A stretch of DNA of 64,000 nt. Origin: Liolophura sinensis. Taxonomy: Eukaryota; Mollusca; Polyplacophora; Chitonida; Chitonidae. Positions 24,986-36,487 of the stretch are shown here, one piece after another. Within the stretch, counting starts at the first letter, position 1, and every line of letters starts with the position of its first letter. Where the stretch lies: positions 22,673,608 through 22,737,607 of the forward strand of contig NC_088300.1 in the NCBI RefSeq assembly GCF_032854445.1, read 5' to 3'. Under the pieces are notes generated by a model, which saw only the letters and a program-made list of their open reading frames with translations, was not told where the DNA came from and searched no databases. Position numbers and translations under genes: made by a program.

Positions 24986-27208
24986 ATGCTCGCCACGTTT
25001 TTGGTGATGTCGTGGGCGTTTGCCCAAGTCACTGAAGCCGCCTTTAAAAGCTGTGTTACCCCAAGAGGAAACGTTTTCCAAGCCTGTGCCCCGGATTGGG
25101 CAGTCTCCGATGCCCAATTAAAGCAGGTGTCCGTATACACCGAGGTGGAGTGTGCCCGGGAATGTATGTACCACCCGGATTGTGAATCTGTTAATGTCCG
25201 ACTCGATCCGTTCTCTTCTGGGGTTAGAGAGTGTCAGCTTCTACCGCACGGGATCTCTTGTGACGAGTTAGACAAGATGACAGGATACAAGTATTACAAG
25301 AAGGTTTGGCAACTGTATTTTCCAAGCTTTGGAGTAATATTTTTTGAGCGAACCAGATCAACGTTAACTTTGTTTAAAATAAAAAAACGTCTAAATCTAG
25401 TTGATAATTTCAGATAACGTTTTCTGTTTTCTAGTGGTTTTTTTTTTGGTTAATGCGATTGCTTCTTTAACAAACGTTTGGGCGATGCGTGTTTTTATCA
25501 TCTAAAACAAGGCCATACAATGAAGACTTACCACCTATTGGCGCTTATTGGTGGTTAGTGTGCTAGCGGCGTTCTCTAGGCTAATATGCTCTAAGAATGG
25601 CTCCATATGAAGAACCTTTTTTTGCTTTTGTCTTGTAAGCAGATCCCCCACGTATGTGTTACCAAATCGCCGGATGTTAGAGCTGCCACTTTCCTTGGGA
25701 ACGATACATACCTACTCTTTTTTGACGGCATCATGCAAGAATTCAAACTGACGGATCACAGCATGTATCCTGTGAGCTGTGCAATGAAACTGGCGGATTA
25801 TTTCATCAGCTGGCCAGGACTGATAGAAGCTGTCTTCTACTCGGATGTTCTGGTTGTCGTCCAGCCACTTTATGTGATCCATGGTAAGATTCTGTTGGTC
25901 CAAAAAACTACTCACGTAAATACTGACATTCCATGCTCCTTTTTTCTGCCTAGGTTATCAGCAACATTGTTGGTCAATGGTATACTTGTTTAAGCCATCA
26001 GTTTGCCTATAAAGTTTAACGTCGCTTTCAAAATGATTTCGGTCATATCATGGCGGCGTCTCCCTGTAATAAACATCGGTCCGGTGGTAATGTCCACATA
26101 CTCAGATTGCTACCTCCCTGAACAAATGACACAGACGAGGGCATTATTTGGCTTAACCCCCTTACAAAGCGCTAAATTACGGAAATTATTGCCAGTGAGG
26201 TCTTAGGCGTCACTGAGACACTGTCTGTCAGTCGCTCGAAATAATGCGTAAGAGGCGTGGTCGTCCTGTTTCTTAACCCTTTGGCTAGACCCATGCACAG
26301 TCATTCTTACAACACAGAACTTGTTAGCAAGGGTATAAGATGGACCCAAACGCGACAACCATCCCTAATTTCATTTTATCGTTTTTCACTTTGCTAATCT
26401 CAAGGGCATTGTATTATTGGCCAGTTGTGTGTTTTAAACAAATCAAATAACTACATTCCCCACTTTCCAGCTCAGCGCCTATCTCCTGTTTGGCGGACAT
26501 TAGGTATGCTTTCAAATGTTATGATTGTGTATGGGGGTATATAAAGGAAGACCTCGCGTCTAGTTCTACAAAAGCTGTCCTGAAGGTCCATAGCGACAAA
26601 AAGTGAGGGAGTAGGAAGATCATACATTTGAGGAGATTTCGTGCGACTCAAAAGAGTCGACAAGTCATGATAACAGCAGACGGCGCAGTGTGTCAAGGAA
26701 GATCTGTTTGAAGAGAATTATATATAGTAGCTTTATATATTTTGAAATTCAAGGCTACGTACCTTTTTTTAAGAACTATGGACGCTATCACCAACATTCC
26801 TGTTACTTTGAATTTATGCTTTTATGTGCAGATAAAAAGGTCGAGCAGTATCTCATGACAGAAACCAAGGGTTACCCTTCAACATTTCCGCCATGGCCAC
26901 GAACTACCTCCGATTTGCTGGGCGCAGGGGTCATTGATAACGTCACGGCCGTTTTCTCCGACGGCCATAAGTTGTATACCTGCACAAAGACGAACCTGTA
27001 TACATCCGAGCTGATGGAGAATGGAACAGAAGTTATTGGCGTCAACGGCGGACTTACAAGCCCGGAGTTCCGATGGTCTGACGTCACGGCTGCTGCCTTG
27101 GACACGGCAAAGGAATTTGTGACATTATTCGCTGGCAATAGCTACTTCCTGTACAATATGACAAGCCAGATTGTCGTCGGCAGAGGCACTGTATGTACCA
27201 ATGTATAA
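24986..27208 (+). CDS. Secreted PAN/Apple plus hemopexin-like protein, copy 2
   Basis: Three exons: 24,986-25,303 (phase 0 out), 25,643-25,883 (phase 1 out) and 26,832-27,208 (TAA). They give 311 residues with the same intron positions and phases as copy 1. The signal peptide is MLATFLVMSWAFAQVTEA. The PAN domain has the same seven Cys, including CARECMYHPDC. The hemopexin-like blades are VRAATFLGNDTYLLFF, IEAVFYSDVLVV, VTAVFSDGHKLYTC and a fourth with VTLFAGNSYFLYN. The Cys pair bounding the propeller (HVCVTK and TVCTNV) is kept. By eye roughly half of residues match copy 1. Its introns are much shorter than those of copy 1 and hold fewer repeats. NVT, NDT, NGT and NMT sequons suggest glycosylation. 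Function is unknown. Confidence 0.87.
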
Positions 27209-27544
27209 AAAGGTATGAAGTTCTAATTGTGATCGACGTTTCTTCAGAGAGTAAATATGCCTATGTGGCTTCTGTTTGGTCATTGGCCGATTGGGCTATT
27301 TGGAGTTATGAAGTCATAGAGTTTTCACTGTGGTGTTTTTCTTATGGGTGTTGATATTTGCCTACATAAGGGCCTAGTTTATATACCACGAGGGAATGTT
27401 TTATAAGATGCTTTACCTACTGGGGTTTAAAACTAAGACACTTTGTAATGGCACATGTACCACTAACCTTTACACAGACGTTCACTTCGGGACAAAGATT
27501 CCCAAAATTGCACGTTAGGAAACGTACTAAAGTAGTACCTTGAC

Positions 27545-27561
27545 AATAAAGTTAGAATAAA
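27545..27561 (+). promoter_or_regulatory. Candidate polyadenylation signals of PAN-hemopexin copy 2
   Basis: Two overlapping-distance AATAAA hexamers about 340 bp after the stop. They are supported by position only. Confidence 0.45.
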
Positions 27562-27689
27562 AAAAGAAATCCAAAGTTTTGATTTTGTTTTCTCTTTAAA
27601 GAGGTAACAGAGCTACTTATTCTTTAGAGAATCAGATTTTACTTAAAATAACAGAATATAACAGGTTATCATGCATGTCTGTTCGATAC

Positions 27690-27830
27690 TTTCTCCGGCC
27701 GTAAGTGGGATGGTCTTCCAGCAACCTGCGGATGGGCGTGGGTTTCCTCCCACCAGAATGATTGCCGCCGTCGTATAAGTGAAATATTATTGAGTACGGC
27801 GTAAAACAGCAATCAAATAAATAAATAAAT
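27690..27830 (+). mobile_element. SINE family A, 3' part
   Basis: CTCCGGCCGTAAGTGGGATG, CAGCAACCTGCGGATGGGCG, ATTGCCGCCGTCGTATAAGT, GAGTACGGCGTAAAACAGCA, then an AAATA tail. It is better preserved than the other copies. Confidence 0.85.
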
Positions 27831-28289
27831 GCTCAATACTTCGCTATAGCTTACTGTTTATTAAATTAGACATCAAATATGTGGAAATGGTGTTGGTTCA
27901 AATAATTATATTTTTATTACGAAGGGAACTCCTGAAGAAAATTGCCTTAAAATAACAAAATCTACTTTTGACCCTGCATTTGATAAAACAAAATCTATAA
28001 ATCGTGTTCAACATTTTTCAGTACTTGTTCTTCATATTCAATCAAGTTTTACATGCTTTTCTCCATGAAAACAAATAAGATCTCACTGCTACGCTGAAGT
28101 GGGACGAGTTACTAACTAATTGCAAGGGATCCTCTATGGATTTCCCCTTTGTCACCGTTTATGGGACCTTGGTGATGGACACTAGATGGTCGACTGCGCT
28201 GATGTGACAGTTTGCGCAGCCTAATGTCTAAGCACTTAATTGTCTTCCATCTATGTTGTATCCATATCTATACGTCACTCGTCAGTAAT

Positions 28290-28545
28290 TATGTTAAAAA
28301 CATGGTACATTTTGCTGCCTCTCTTGGCTCTAAGTACTGAGAGGTTAGAACAAGGGTACGGGGCTGGATGGCCCGGTGTCAGTATAATGTGACTGGGTGG
28401 GACATCATCGACATGATGCTTCAGTGACGGCAGCATTTTGGAGGTAAGGACTCGCCTTGTCAGTATATGTACATACACCGAATGACACCTCGCTGTCACA
28501 TGACTGAAAAATTGTTAAGAATGACGTAAACCCCCAAGAATACAT
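28290..28545 (-). repeat. SINE-like repeat family B, inverted
   Basis: Inverse of the 5-kb and 33-kb copies. It carries GGCCCGGTGTCAGTATAATG, ACTGGGTGGGACATCATCGA and, at the far end, CACATGACTGAAAAATTGTT. Confidence 0.7.
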
Positions 28546-29044
28546 TGGCCTACATACATAGTAATTATGTCGTAGGTCAAATGTCGGTGATTTACTCCGG
28601 GCACACAGGTTTCCTCCACCCATAAAACTGAAAATCACCCCCTAAATGAACAATTCTTGAGTGTGTCTGGCGATAAACAACAACCGAATAAATATGGAAA
28701 TCAGTCATTCCTATATTCTCAAGACTTATCACGAAAACAACCATTACGACCAGTGCAAAAATATTAGTAGGACGTAAAGAAAAGGGAGCAGATAATATAA
28801 CCTTGGTTGTTTTGAAAGATTGTGGATACACACCTGAACGGCCACAGCCGTTTTTTCTCAAGTGTTTGACAACGCTATTAGTCTAAGTTTAGAGTGAAAT
28901 TCTTACGTAACCGAAACCAAGAGATTATTAATAGCGAACTGCGTGGAACCCCGGCTGGCGTTAAGTGAGCCTTTTAGACAGCGTGTACATGCGTACGAGA
29001 GAGAATAAAGGGTGATCTGCCCATTTTACATCCCTTGGGTAGTG

Positions 29045-30085
29045 AAAAAGGTTTGCCAGGTACGTGGTGAAGTATGGAGACTTGACAGGTACCTAGTGAG
29101 GTGTTAAGGTTTGTCAGGTACCTGATGACTTGTGAAGGTTCGCCCGGTACCTGATGACTTGTGAAAGTTTGTCACGTACCTGGTGACTGGTTAAGGTTTG
29201 TCAGGTACATAGTGAGGTATGAAGGTTTATTAGGTACCTGGTGACTTGTGAAGGTTTATCAGGTACCTGGTGACTTGTGAAGGTTTGTCACGTACCTGGT
29301 GACTTGTGAAGGTTTGTCAGGTGAATAGTGAGGTATGAAGGTTTATCAGGTACCTGGTGACTTGTGAAGGTTTGTCAGGTGAATAGTGAGGTGTGAAGGT
29401 TTATCAGGTACCTGGTGACTTGTGAAGGTTTATCAGGTACCTGGTGACTTGTGAAGGTTTGTCACGTACCTGGTGACTTGTGAAGGTTTGTCACGTACCT
29501 GGTGACTTGTGAAGGTTTGTCACGTACCTGGTGACTTGCGAAGGTTTGTCACGTACCTGGTGACTTGTGAAGGTTTGTCAGGTGAATAATGAGGTATGAA
29601 GGTTTATCAGGTACCTGGTGACTTGTGAAGGTTTATCAGGTACCTGGTGACTTGTGAAGGTTTATCAGGTACCTGGTGACTTGTGAAGGTTTGTCACGTA
29701 CCTGGTGACTTGTGAAGGTTTGTCAGGTGAATAATGAGGTATGAAGGTTTATCAGGTACCTGGTGACTTGTGAAGGTTTGTCACGTACCTGGTGACTTGC
29801 GAAGGTTTGTCAGGTACATAGTGAGGTATGAAGGTTTATCAGGTACCTGGTGACTTGCGAAAGTTTTTCTGGTTTGTCACGTACCTGGTGATTTGTGAAG
29901 GTTTTTCAGGTACCTGATGACTTGTAAAGGTTTATCAGGCACCTGGTACCTAGTGAAGGTTCGTCAGGTACCTGGTGATTTTTGAAGGGTTGTCAGGTAC
30001 CTGGTGACTTGTGACGGTTTGTCAGGTATTCAATGACTTGTGAAGGTTTGCCAGGTGACTTGTGGTTTGTCAGGTACCTGGTGAC
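29045..30085. repeat. 29-bp minisatellite, about 35 copies
   Basis: The unit is GGTTTATCAGGTACCTGGTG plus ACTTGTGAA, with GGTTTGTCACGTACCTGGTG variants. Most units carry an AGGTACCT or CGTACCT core. Higher-order blocks alternate with GTGAATAGTGAGGTATGAA variants. It lies directly upstream of the decayed fourth PAN-hemopexin copy. Confidence 0.95.
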
Positions 30086-30129
30086 TTCATTTTCTTCATA
30101 ACCATATCAACGTTGTTCTGGACCTGTTT

Positions 30130-32220
30130 TAAGGTTGTCGGGTCCCGAGTGTAAATCCGTGAATTTCCGATAGAATCCGTCGTCGTCTGGGCTGAGAGAG
30201 TGTCAGTTCTATCAGACAATGTCCAATGTGAAAAGTTAGAGCAAACACCTGGACACAGACATCTAAAACAGGATTGTGTGCGTTCTATTTTGCAGACAAA
30301 TTTTTACATTATATCCCTGCCCATGCAGAATTTTCCTCAAAAACGTGAATCTGTTCAAGGATTAAGAGTCTGAAATTTGATTTACATATTATCCTAGCTT
30401 TAGATTTACAGTTTTAATATTACAGGTATTTCTTTCATATTCCTTTGGGAAGTTAGGTTGTTCTGGAAATGGACCGTGCGATTACAGAATAGAAACACCC
30501 CATCATGGCCAACGAGCGTTATACGAATGTCGAACAAAACTTTGAACAATAAATTTTTACTGCCATTTTAATCAATAATAAATAAAGATAAGCGATACTG
30601 ATAACGATGTGCATGATTGTGGTGATGTTAATGTTGTGACAATGATGTCCACAAATCAGGAATCCATAGGTAACAAAGAATATCACAGAGCCGTGTACAT
30701 CTTGTGCCATAAGCAAATGTAACATGCTGATTTGTTACGTTCTTACCGAGGAAAAACAACGCCATGGTGCAAATATATGGAACTGCCGTTCATGACATGA
30801 CCATGGCCTTTGTTATAGGTAATCACGTGTTTTCTTCTCTGCAACAGGTAGCCTGTATAGAGCAATGTCGACCGATTGATTCCTAAGTTAGGGCAGCTAC
30901 CTTCATGGGAAACAACATCTACTTCTTCTTTTTTGATACAACACTGCAGAAGTTTCATTTGATTGGTCAAACCCTTATGCGGGTAGACGACCCGATACTA
31001 CTTACGGATTATTTTATTGGCTGACCTGGACTAGTACAAGCGGCCTTCCGCGTAGAAAACATGGACAACATTATTGAAAATCTTTCTTCATTGTACATGG
31101 TAGGTCTTTGTTTGTCTTTTCGAAATTTAGTCACAGATATTTATGCACAAAAGCCGGGTGCTCACTTTCATCGTCATGGTATATGTAAAGTTATCAAAGA
31201 TGTATTGCACTGAAGGTTGTAATAGATGCATATGATGCTAAGGCAGGGTTGTCGGTAATGATGGGGCTAAAGCCGGGAGGGCGGAGCAAGATGCATGTGG
31301 TGCTGAGAGGGGGTGGTGCTAAGCTTGTGAAAGATGCATATGGTCCTGAAGATGGAGTGCCTGGAAGGCGGGAAGGTTGTGAAAGATAGATGTGGTACTT
31401 AAAACGGTATTAAAGATGCGGCCTAACGTTGGGGTGGTTTTAAATATGGTGCTGAATTCGGACTGGTTGAAAGAGATGCATATGATTCTGATGGCGAGTT
31501 GGATGTTAAAGATGCTGCTAAAGGCAGGAGGTTTGAGAAAGATACAGATGGTGCTGAGGGCGAGTGGTTGCAAAAAAATCGTTAAGGCGGGAAGGTTATT
31601 AAAGATTGTTCCTAAACACAGATTGGCTGTTACATATGGTGCTGAAATCAGGGTGGTTGTTCAAAATGGTGCTGAAGATGAGAGGGTTGGGAAAGACTTA
31701 TATGGTGCTGACAACGGGGTGGTTAAAGATGGTGCTGAAGGTAGATTGGTTGAGAAAGATGATGAGGTAGATTTGGCTAGGGCGTTGTTGTGACAGAGTC
31801 GCTTTTTTTTTTTTACTCTTCAATTTAACTCTGTCAGGGTTTTTATAATTGATGGAGAAATTTCGTCAAATATGTCAAAACGAAACTCCCATACTAAATA
31901 TAACATTGTTATTACAATTGTTTACGTCACAATGACGTTCTCGTGTACGAAGACACATCAGGCAATAAGCTCAGTTTAGGAATGACTCTGCGACCGTATG
32001 AGACGATTATGGATTTCTTGACGTTGATAACGTCACTGCAATGTTCTGTACCGAGAGAGACTGGTATAACTCGGAATTATTTCACCCTCCAACGACTTTC
32101 GTTTCACCGGGGATGTATACTGACAGAGATGTCGTAATGTTCACAGGAAACACCTACAACCTGATTGACATCAACCATCATCATGTTAATGACAGAGGCA
32201 CAGTTTGTACAAATTTGTAG
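30130..32220 (+). pseudogene. Decayed fourth PAN-hemopexin copy
   Basis: Remnants of all three exons appear in order. At 30,138-30,280 there is a PAN fragment (CKSVNFR, stop, then SSSGLRECQFYQ). At about 30,890-31,100 there is an exon 2 match (VRAATFMGNNIYFFFFDT, then LLTDYFIG, stop, PGLVQAAFR). At about 31,935-32,220 there is an exon 3 match ending in YTDRDVVMFTGNTYN and RGTVCTNL, stop. Several in-frame stops, small indels and loss of the signal peptide and first PAN cysteines make a functional product unlikely. The intron between exons 2 and 3 is occupied by a minisatellite. The final VCTNL-stop is still intact, so decay may be recent or uneven. Confidence 0.8.
31205..31790. repeat. Irregular ~35-bp minisatellite in the pseudogene intron
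   Basis: Diverged units share AAAGATGCATATGGTGCTGA followed by GGCGGGAAGGTTGT-like spacers. They open a spurious 133-codon plus-strand frame. Confidence 0.8.
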
Positions 32221-32384
32221 GCTGTCGATTATAAAAAGCACTTAGAATTTGTGACTATTTTCGTGTAGGATTCAGATTATGTTCAAAAGACTCATTAGCG
32301 CCGGTAGGCTCGATAAGTTTGAATTATTATGGTTGTAATTTTGTCGTGTTGGTGCCCTTGGTATCTCATTAGTCTGGTAAGGTC

Positions 32385-33130
32385 AAGCAGTCCGTGAGGA
32401 ATGTGGCTGCAGGATCAATTCCAGCACACGTTAGTCAGGGTGTAGCTTTAGGCTTAAACCCAGCCCTCGCTAGATATGGAGTACTTGTAGCTTTAGGTTT
32501 GAGTCCAGCACATGCCAGTTAGGGAGTAGCTTTAGGGCTGAATCCAGATCACGCCAGTTATGGAATAGCTTTAGGCTTGAATCCAGCTCTCGGTTGTTAG
32601 GGAGTAGCTTTAGGTTTGAATCCAGATCACGATAGTTAGGGAGCAGCTTTAGGTTTGAGTCCAGCACATGCTATTTAGGGAGTAGCTTTAGGTTTGAATC
32701 CAGATCACGCCAGTTATGGAATAGCTTTAGGCTTGAATTCAGCTCTCGCTAATTAGGGAGTAGCTTTAGGTTTGAATCCAGCTCTCGCTAGTTAGGGAGT
32801 AGCTTTAGGTTTGAATCCAGCACACGCTAGTTAGGGAGTAGCTTTGGGGCTGAATCCAGCACACGCTAGTTAGGGAGTAGCTTTGGGGCTGAATCCAAAT
32901 CACGCCAGTTATGGAATAGCTTTAGGCTTGAATCCAGCTCTCGGCAGTTAGGAGTAACTTTAGGCTTGAATCCAGATCACGCTGTAGTTAGGGAGATCAC
33001 GCCATTTATGGAACAGCTTTAGGCTTACATCCAGCTCCCGCAAGCTTTAGGCTTCAATTCAGCACGTTATAGTTCGGTGTAAGATTTAGGCTTGAATACA
33101 GCTCTCCCTTGTTCTGCTGTAGCTTTAGGC
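32385..33130. repeat. 39-bp satellite array
   Basis: The unit is TTAGGGAGTAGCTTTAGGTT plus TGAATCCAGCTCTCGCTAG, about 18 copies. Sub-blocks alternate GATCACGCCAGTTATGGAAT variants. The 13-codon period produces a spurious minus-strand ORF. Confidence 0.93.
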
Positions 33131-33189
33131 TTTCCGACACCCTCAGCTTCCCCCGTTATGTAAGGAAAATATTTTCAGTGTATGTTAAG

Positions 33190-33530
33190 TGAGTTAGCGA
33201 GTGAGTGAGTGCTTGGGGTTTTAACGTCGTACCTAACAATTTTCAGTCATAAGACGAAGGAATCCTTAGAGTGCATGTAATGTGCATCCTCGTTGCAGGA
33301 CAGATTTCCACCGCTCTTTTGTCTAGTGCTGCTTCACTGGGACGCCTTACCGAAGGCAAGTAAGGGGCCCCGTCCAAGCCACTATACTGATACGGGTCAA
33401 ACAGTCGTTGCACTATCTCCTTCATGCTGAACGCCAAGCGAAGACGTTACAACTTCCTCTTTTAAGGTGTTAGGCGTGACTCGACCCAGGACTGACCCTG
33501 GATGTACCGCTCCCGAAGCGGACGTAAGTT
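33190..33530 (+). repeat. SINE-like repeat family B, longest plus copy
   Basis: It begins GTGAGTGCTTGGGGTTTTAA, continues CGTCGTACCTAACAATTTTC and AGTCATAAGACGAAGGAATC, and ends ACCGCTCCCGAAGCGGACG. This end-to-end copy defines the family seen at 5,110, 19,280, 28,290, 38,600 and 56,020. Confidence 0.75.
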
Positions 33531-33594
33531 AAGTAAATATTACTATCTCGCAATTTTTCCTTTTCTATTTTCATTCTACCATTCAAAACCGATC

Positions 33595-33650
33595 ATAAAG
33601 CGGGTTGCTTCATATCTAGCACGGTGCTAGAATTGTGCCAGTCGCTTTAT
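33595..33650. repeat. Small nested palindrome
   Basis: The outer arms ATAAAGCG and CGCTTTAT enclose the near-perfect inner palindrome TCTAGCACGGTGCTAGA. Confidence 0.7.
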
Positions 33651-34340
33651 AACTTTTCCAACAATAGGATCATTTTAACACTATAAATATAATTCAGGTT
33701 TACGAGCCTGATATTTAATAAAATACAATAATTTGAGCCATTCTCAGTAAAATTAGAAAATTTGGATTGATCGACGAAGAAGGATTTTATTACCAAAGAT
33801 CTCCGAGTAGCTTCTTTCACAGCTAGACTTGTGCTGACTGGGATTGGGATGAAACCAAGACTTACCGCTGCCTTCAATCCACATGCATGACTCTCAGCGG
33901 GCATGCACGTGCATTTAACAAGTCCCTTTCTTTTGCTAAAACTATGTTAATTGATTTCTACTGAGATTTGTTTGACAAGACATTAGTGTACCGGTATTTG
34001 TTTATAAATGCCTCAAAGTGTAAATGCAACGTTATTGGCTTTTGTCTTGAGGCTGGTTCGCCAGCTAATTGGTATCAATACTCTTGTTTTCCTAATGCTA
34101 TCGTATAACACCCGACTGTGTGGATTTGGCACGAATGGGTATATAATTATTAGTGGATTTTGCACTATCATTGATTGTGCCTGTTATCAACAGAAAACAA
34201 AATGCAACATCTACAAAATCTTTTGATTCAGAAATCCGTTATGTACGCATGCGTTCATGTGTTCATTGTATGTTAAGTTATCGTGCTGCTTAGATATGCA
34301 CCATCCGTATAGTTCATCTGTAAATAAGAATGTATTATCT

Positions 34341-35018
34341 GTTACACAGGCTAAGCGTAGGGGTGAGGAATGCATTAACTGTCACACAGGCTAAGCGTAG
34401 GGGTGAGGAATGCATTAACTGTCACACAGGCTAAGCGTAGGGGTGAGGAATGCATTAACTGTTACACAGGCTAAGCGTAGGGGTGAGGAATGCATTAACT
34501 GTCACACAGGCTAAGGGTAGGGGTGAGGAATGCATTAACTGTTACACAGGATAAGCGTAGGGGTGAGGAATGCATCATCTGTCACACAGGATAAACGTAG
34601 GGGTGAGGAATGCATTAACTGTCACACGGGCTAAGCGTAGGGGTGAGGAATGCATTAACTGTCACACAGTCTAAGGGTAGGGGTGAGGAATGCATTAACT
34701 GTTACACAGGCTAAGCGTAGGGGTGAGGAATGCATCATCTGTCATACAGGCTAAGCGTAGGGGTGAGGAATGTATTAACGGTCACACAGGCTAAGGGTAG
34801 GGGTGAGGAATGCATCATCTGTCATACAGGCTAAGCGTAGGGGTGAGGAATGCATTATCTGTTACACAGGCTAAGCGTAGGGGTGAGGAATGCATCATCT
34901 GTCATACAGGCTAAGCGTAGGGGTAAGGAATGTATTATCTGTCATACAGGCTAAGCGTAGGGGTGAGGAATGTATTATCTGTCATATAGACTAAGCGTAG
35001 GGTTGAGGAATGTATTCG
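34341..35018. repeat. 40-bp satellite array, about 17 copies
   Basis: The unit is GTCACACAGGCTAAGCGTAG plus GGGTGAGGAATGCATTAACT. Units are highly similar to each other, so expansion was probably recent. Confidence 0.97.
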
Positions 35019-36119
35019 TTGGTTCACTTACCGGTACAGAGTTATTTTAGAACACTGTCCTCTCCAAAAATGCAAACAACTCTCTGACTAGAGTGATTTC
35101 CAGGGACGACTCTTAAATAACCATAAGTATGAAATTCGAATTTCACTTTTTTTTTTACCAATATAGTATATACTACCGCATGAATCAGCAAAGTGCAACG
35201 GATAAGCAGTGAAATTTATCCTAGGCAATTTCAATAGGCAATAGAAAAAAATATTGTCTACAGACTTATACACACAGGTATAATTTCACATATCCAGGAT
35301 AGGCTATTTTACTGAATAAATCGATAGTAATGAAATGTAATGAGAAATAAAATTTCAAAAGAATGCCTGCCTTTAGTGTTATCCCAATGAGTTCTCTTAG
35401 GCGAAACACTGGAAACGCCAGGGTCGTATAGTTTTGCCTAGTGGGCACTCTGTAGAATTAATACATACGGTAAATGACTCCAAATTTCGCCCGAAGAATT
35501 TCATTTTTGAAGCAAAGAAACGTCATAAAATACCACCATAAGTGTTGAAAGTACTTTTTTTCTATAGAATAACATCATACCTTGCAAACAAATCTCAAAA
35601 CACCTATTCACGTTCAACAGATTTACTCTCAGAACCAGTGGGCGAAATTTTTAAGTCATTTGCGCTAAAACTTGACCTTGACCCGCAAAGTAATCAATGA
35701 CAATTCCTCAGTAGTTTGTTTATCTTGCTCTCATATCACATAATGAACGGATGGACATCATATAGGGTAGAACATCACAAGTGCCATTATTTTGCGTACT
35801 GATAATAAAGTCTTGTTTACCCTGTTGTCTTGTCACTGTATGCATAATGGACGGGACTCCGGACAAGAACATTAGGAGCGTGTTTTATTATGTATATCAA
35901 CAACAAACACTTTCTTATCCTATTGTCTTCTCACTATATACATAACGGATGGAACTCCGCACCAGACAGGACATCAGAAGTGATGTTAACATATTAACCA
36001 CACGATGGTAAAAAAATCCTCCAAACTGCTTCGTCACTGTCAATAGTTCATTAAGCAAGCCAGCAAACTGAATGGGTTGGCTACGTATAGTATATACCAA
36101 CAATGGTATATATGCTTAC

Positions 36120-36330
36120 ACGTATTTGATGCTCGAATGAGGTCGCGCGTTCAAATCCGTCTTTAGCTAGTTCAGCTGCGGCTTTATGTCAGGAGTTTTT
36201 AGTGATTTTATTGGTTTTATTAGCCAAGAGCCATGGGCTGTATAGCCGGTGTCCTATGTCCGCCGTCATATAGTGATCAGAAACGTTTTTGAGTACATAG
36301 TCAAGCTCCATGCAATTAAATCAATTTACT
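36120..36330 (+). mobile_element. tRNA-like SINE, worn copy
   Basis: GAGGTCGCGCGTTCAAATCC resembles a pol III B box. The body carries GCCGGTGTCCTATGTCCGCC and the end ACGTTTTTGAGTACATAGTC, then ACTAATAAATACATAAAT. It shares its end with SINE family A. Confidence 0.6.
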
Positions 36331-36487
36331 AATAAATACATAAATCCCGTTTCCATGAGTCTCAATTTGAGCGAAAAGTGCCTTCACAAAATTATCGGGG
36401 TTTAGTGTGTGGTAATGATAAGGGAAAGTTACATCTTATCCTTTACTAGTCCTTGCATCAGCATTAAGGACTGTGTATATTTAGTCC

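Larger units (their letters stand above)
27209..29040. other. Intergenic stretch with polyA signals and SINEs
   Basis: It holds AATAAA motifs at 27,545 and 27,556 (likely polyadenylation of copy 2), a family A SINE at 27,690-27,830 and an inverted family B repeat at about 28,290-28,545. No gene is recognised. Confidence 0.5.

Noticed and set aside
31392-31793. 133-codon plus ORF
   Set aside because: It is translation of the irregular minisatellite in the pseudogene intron.
34341-35018. CRISPR-like regular repeats
   Set aside because: It is a direct tandem satellite without unique spacers, in a eukaryotic genome.
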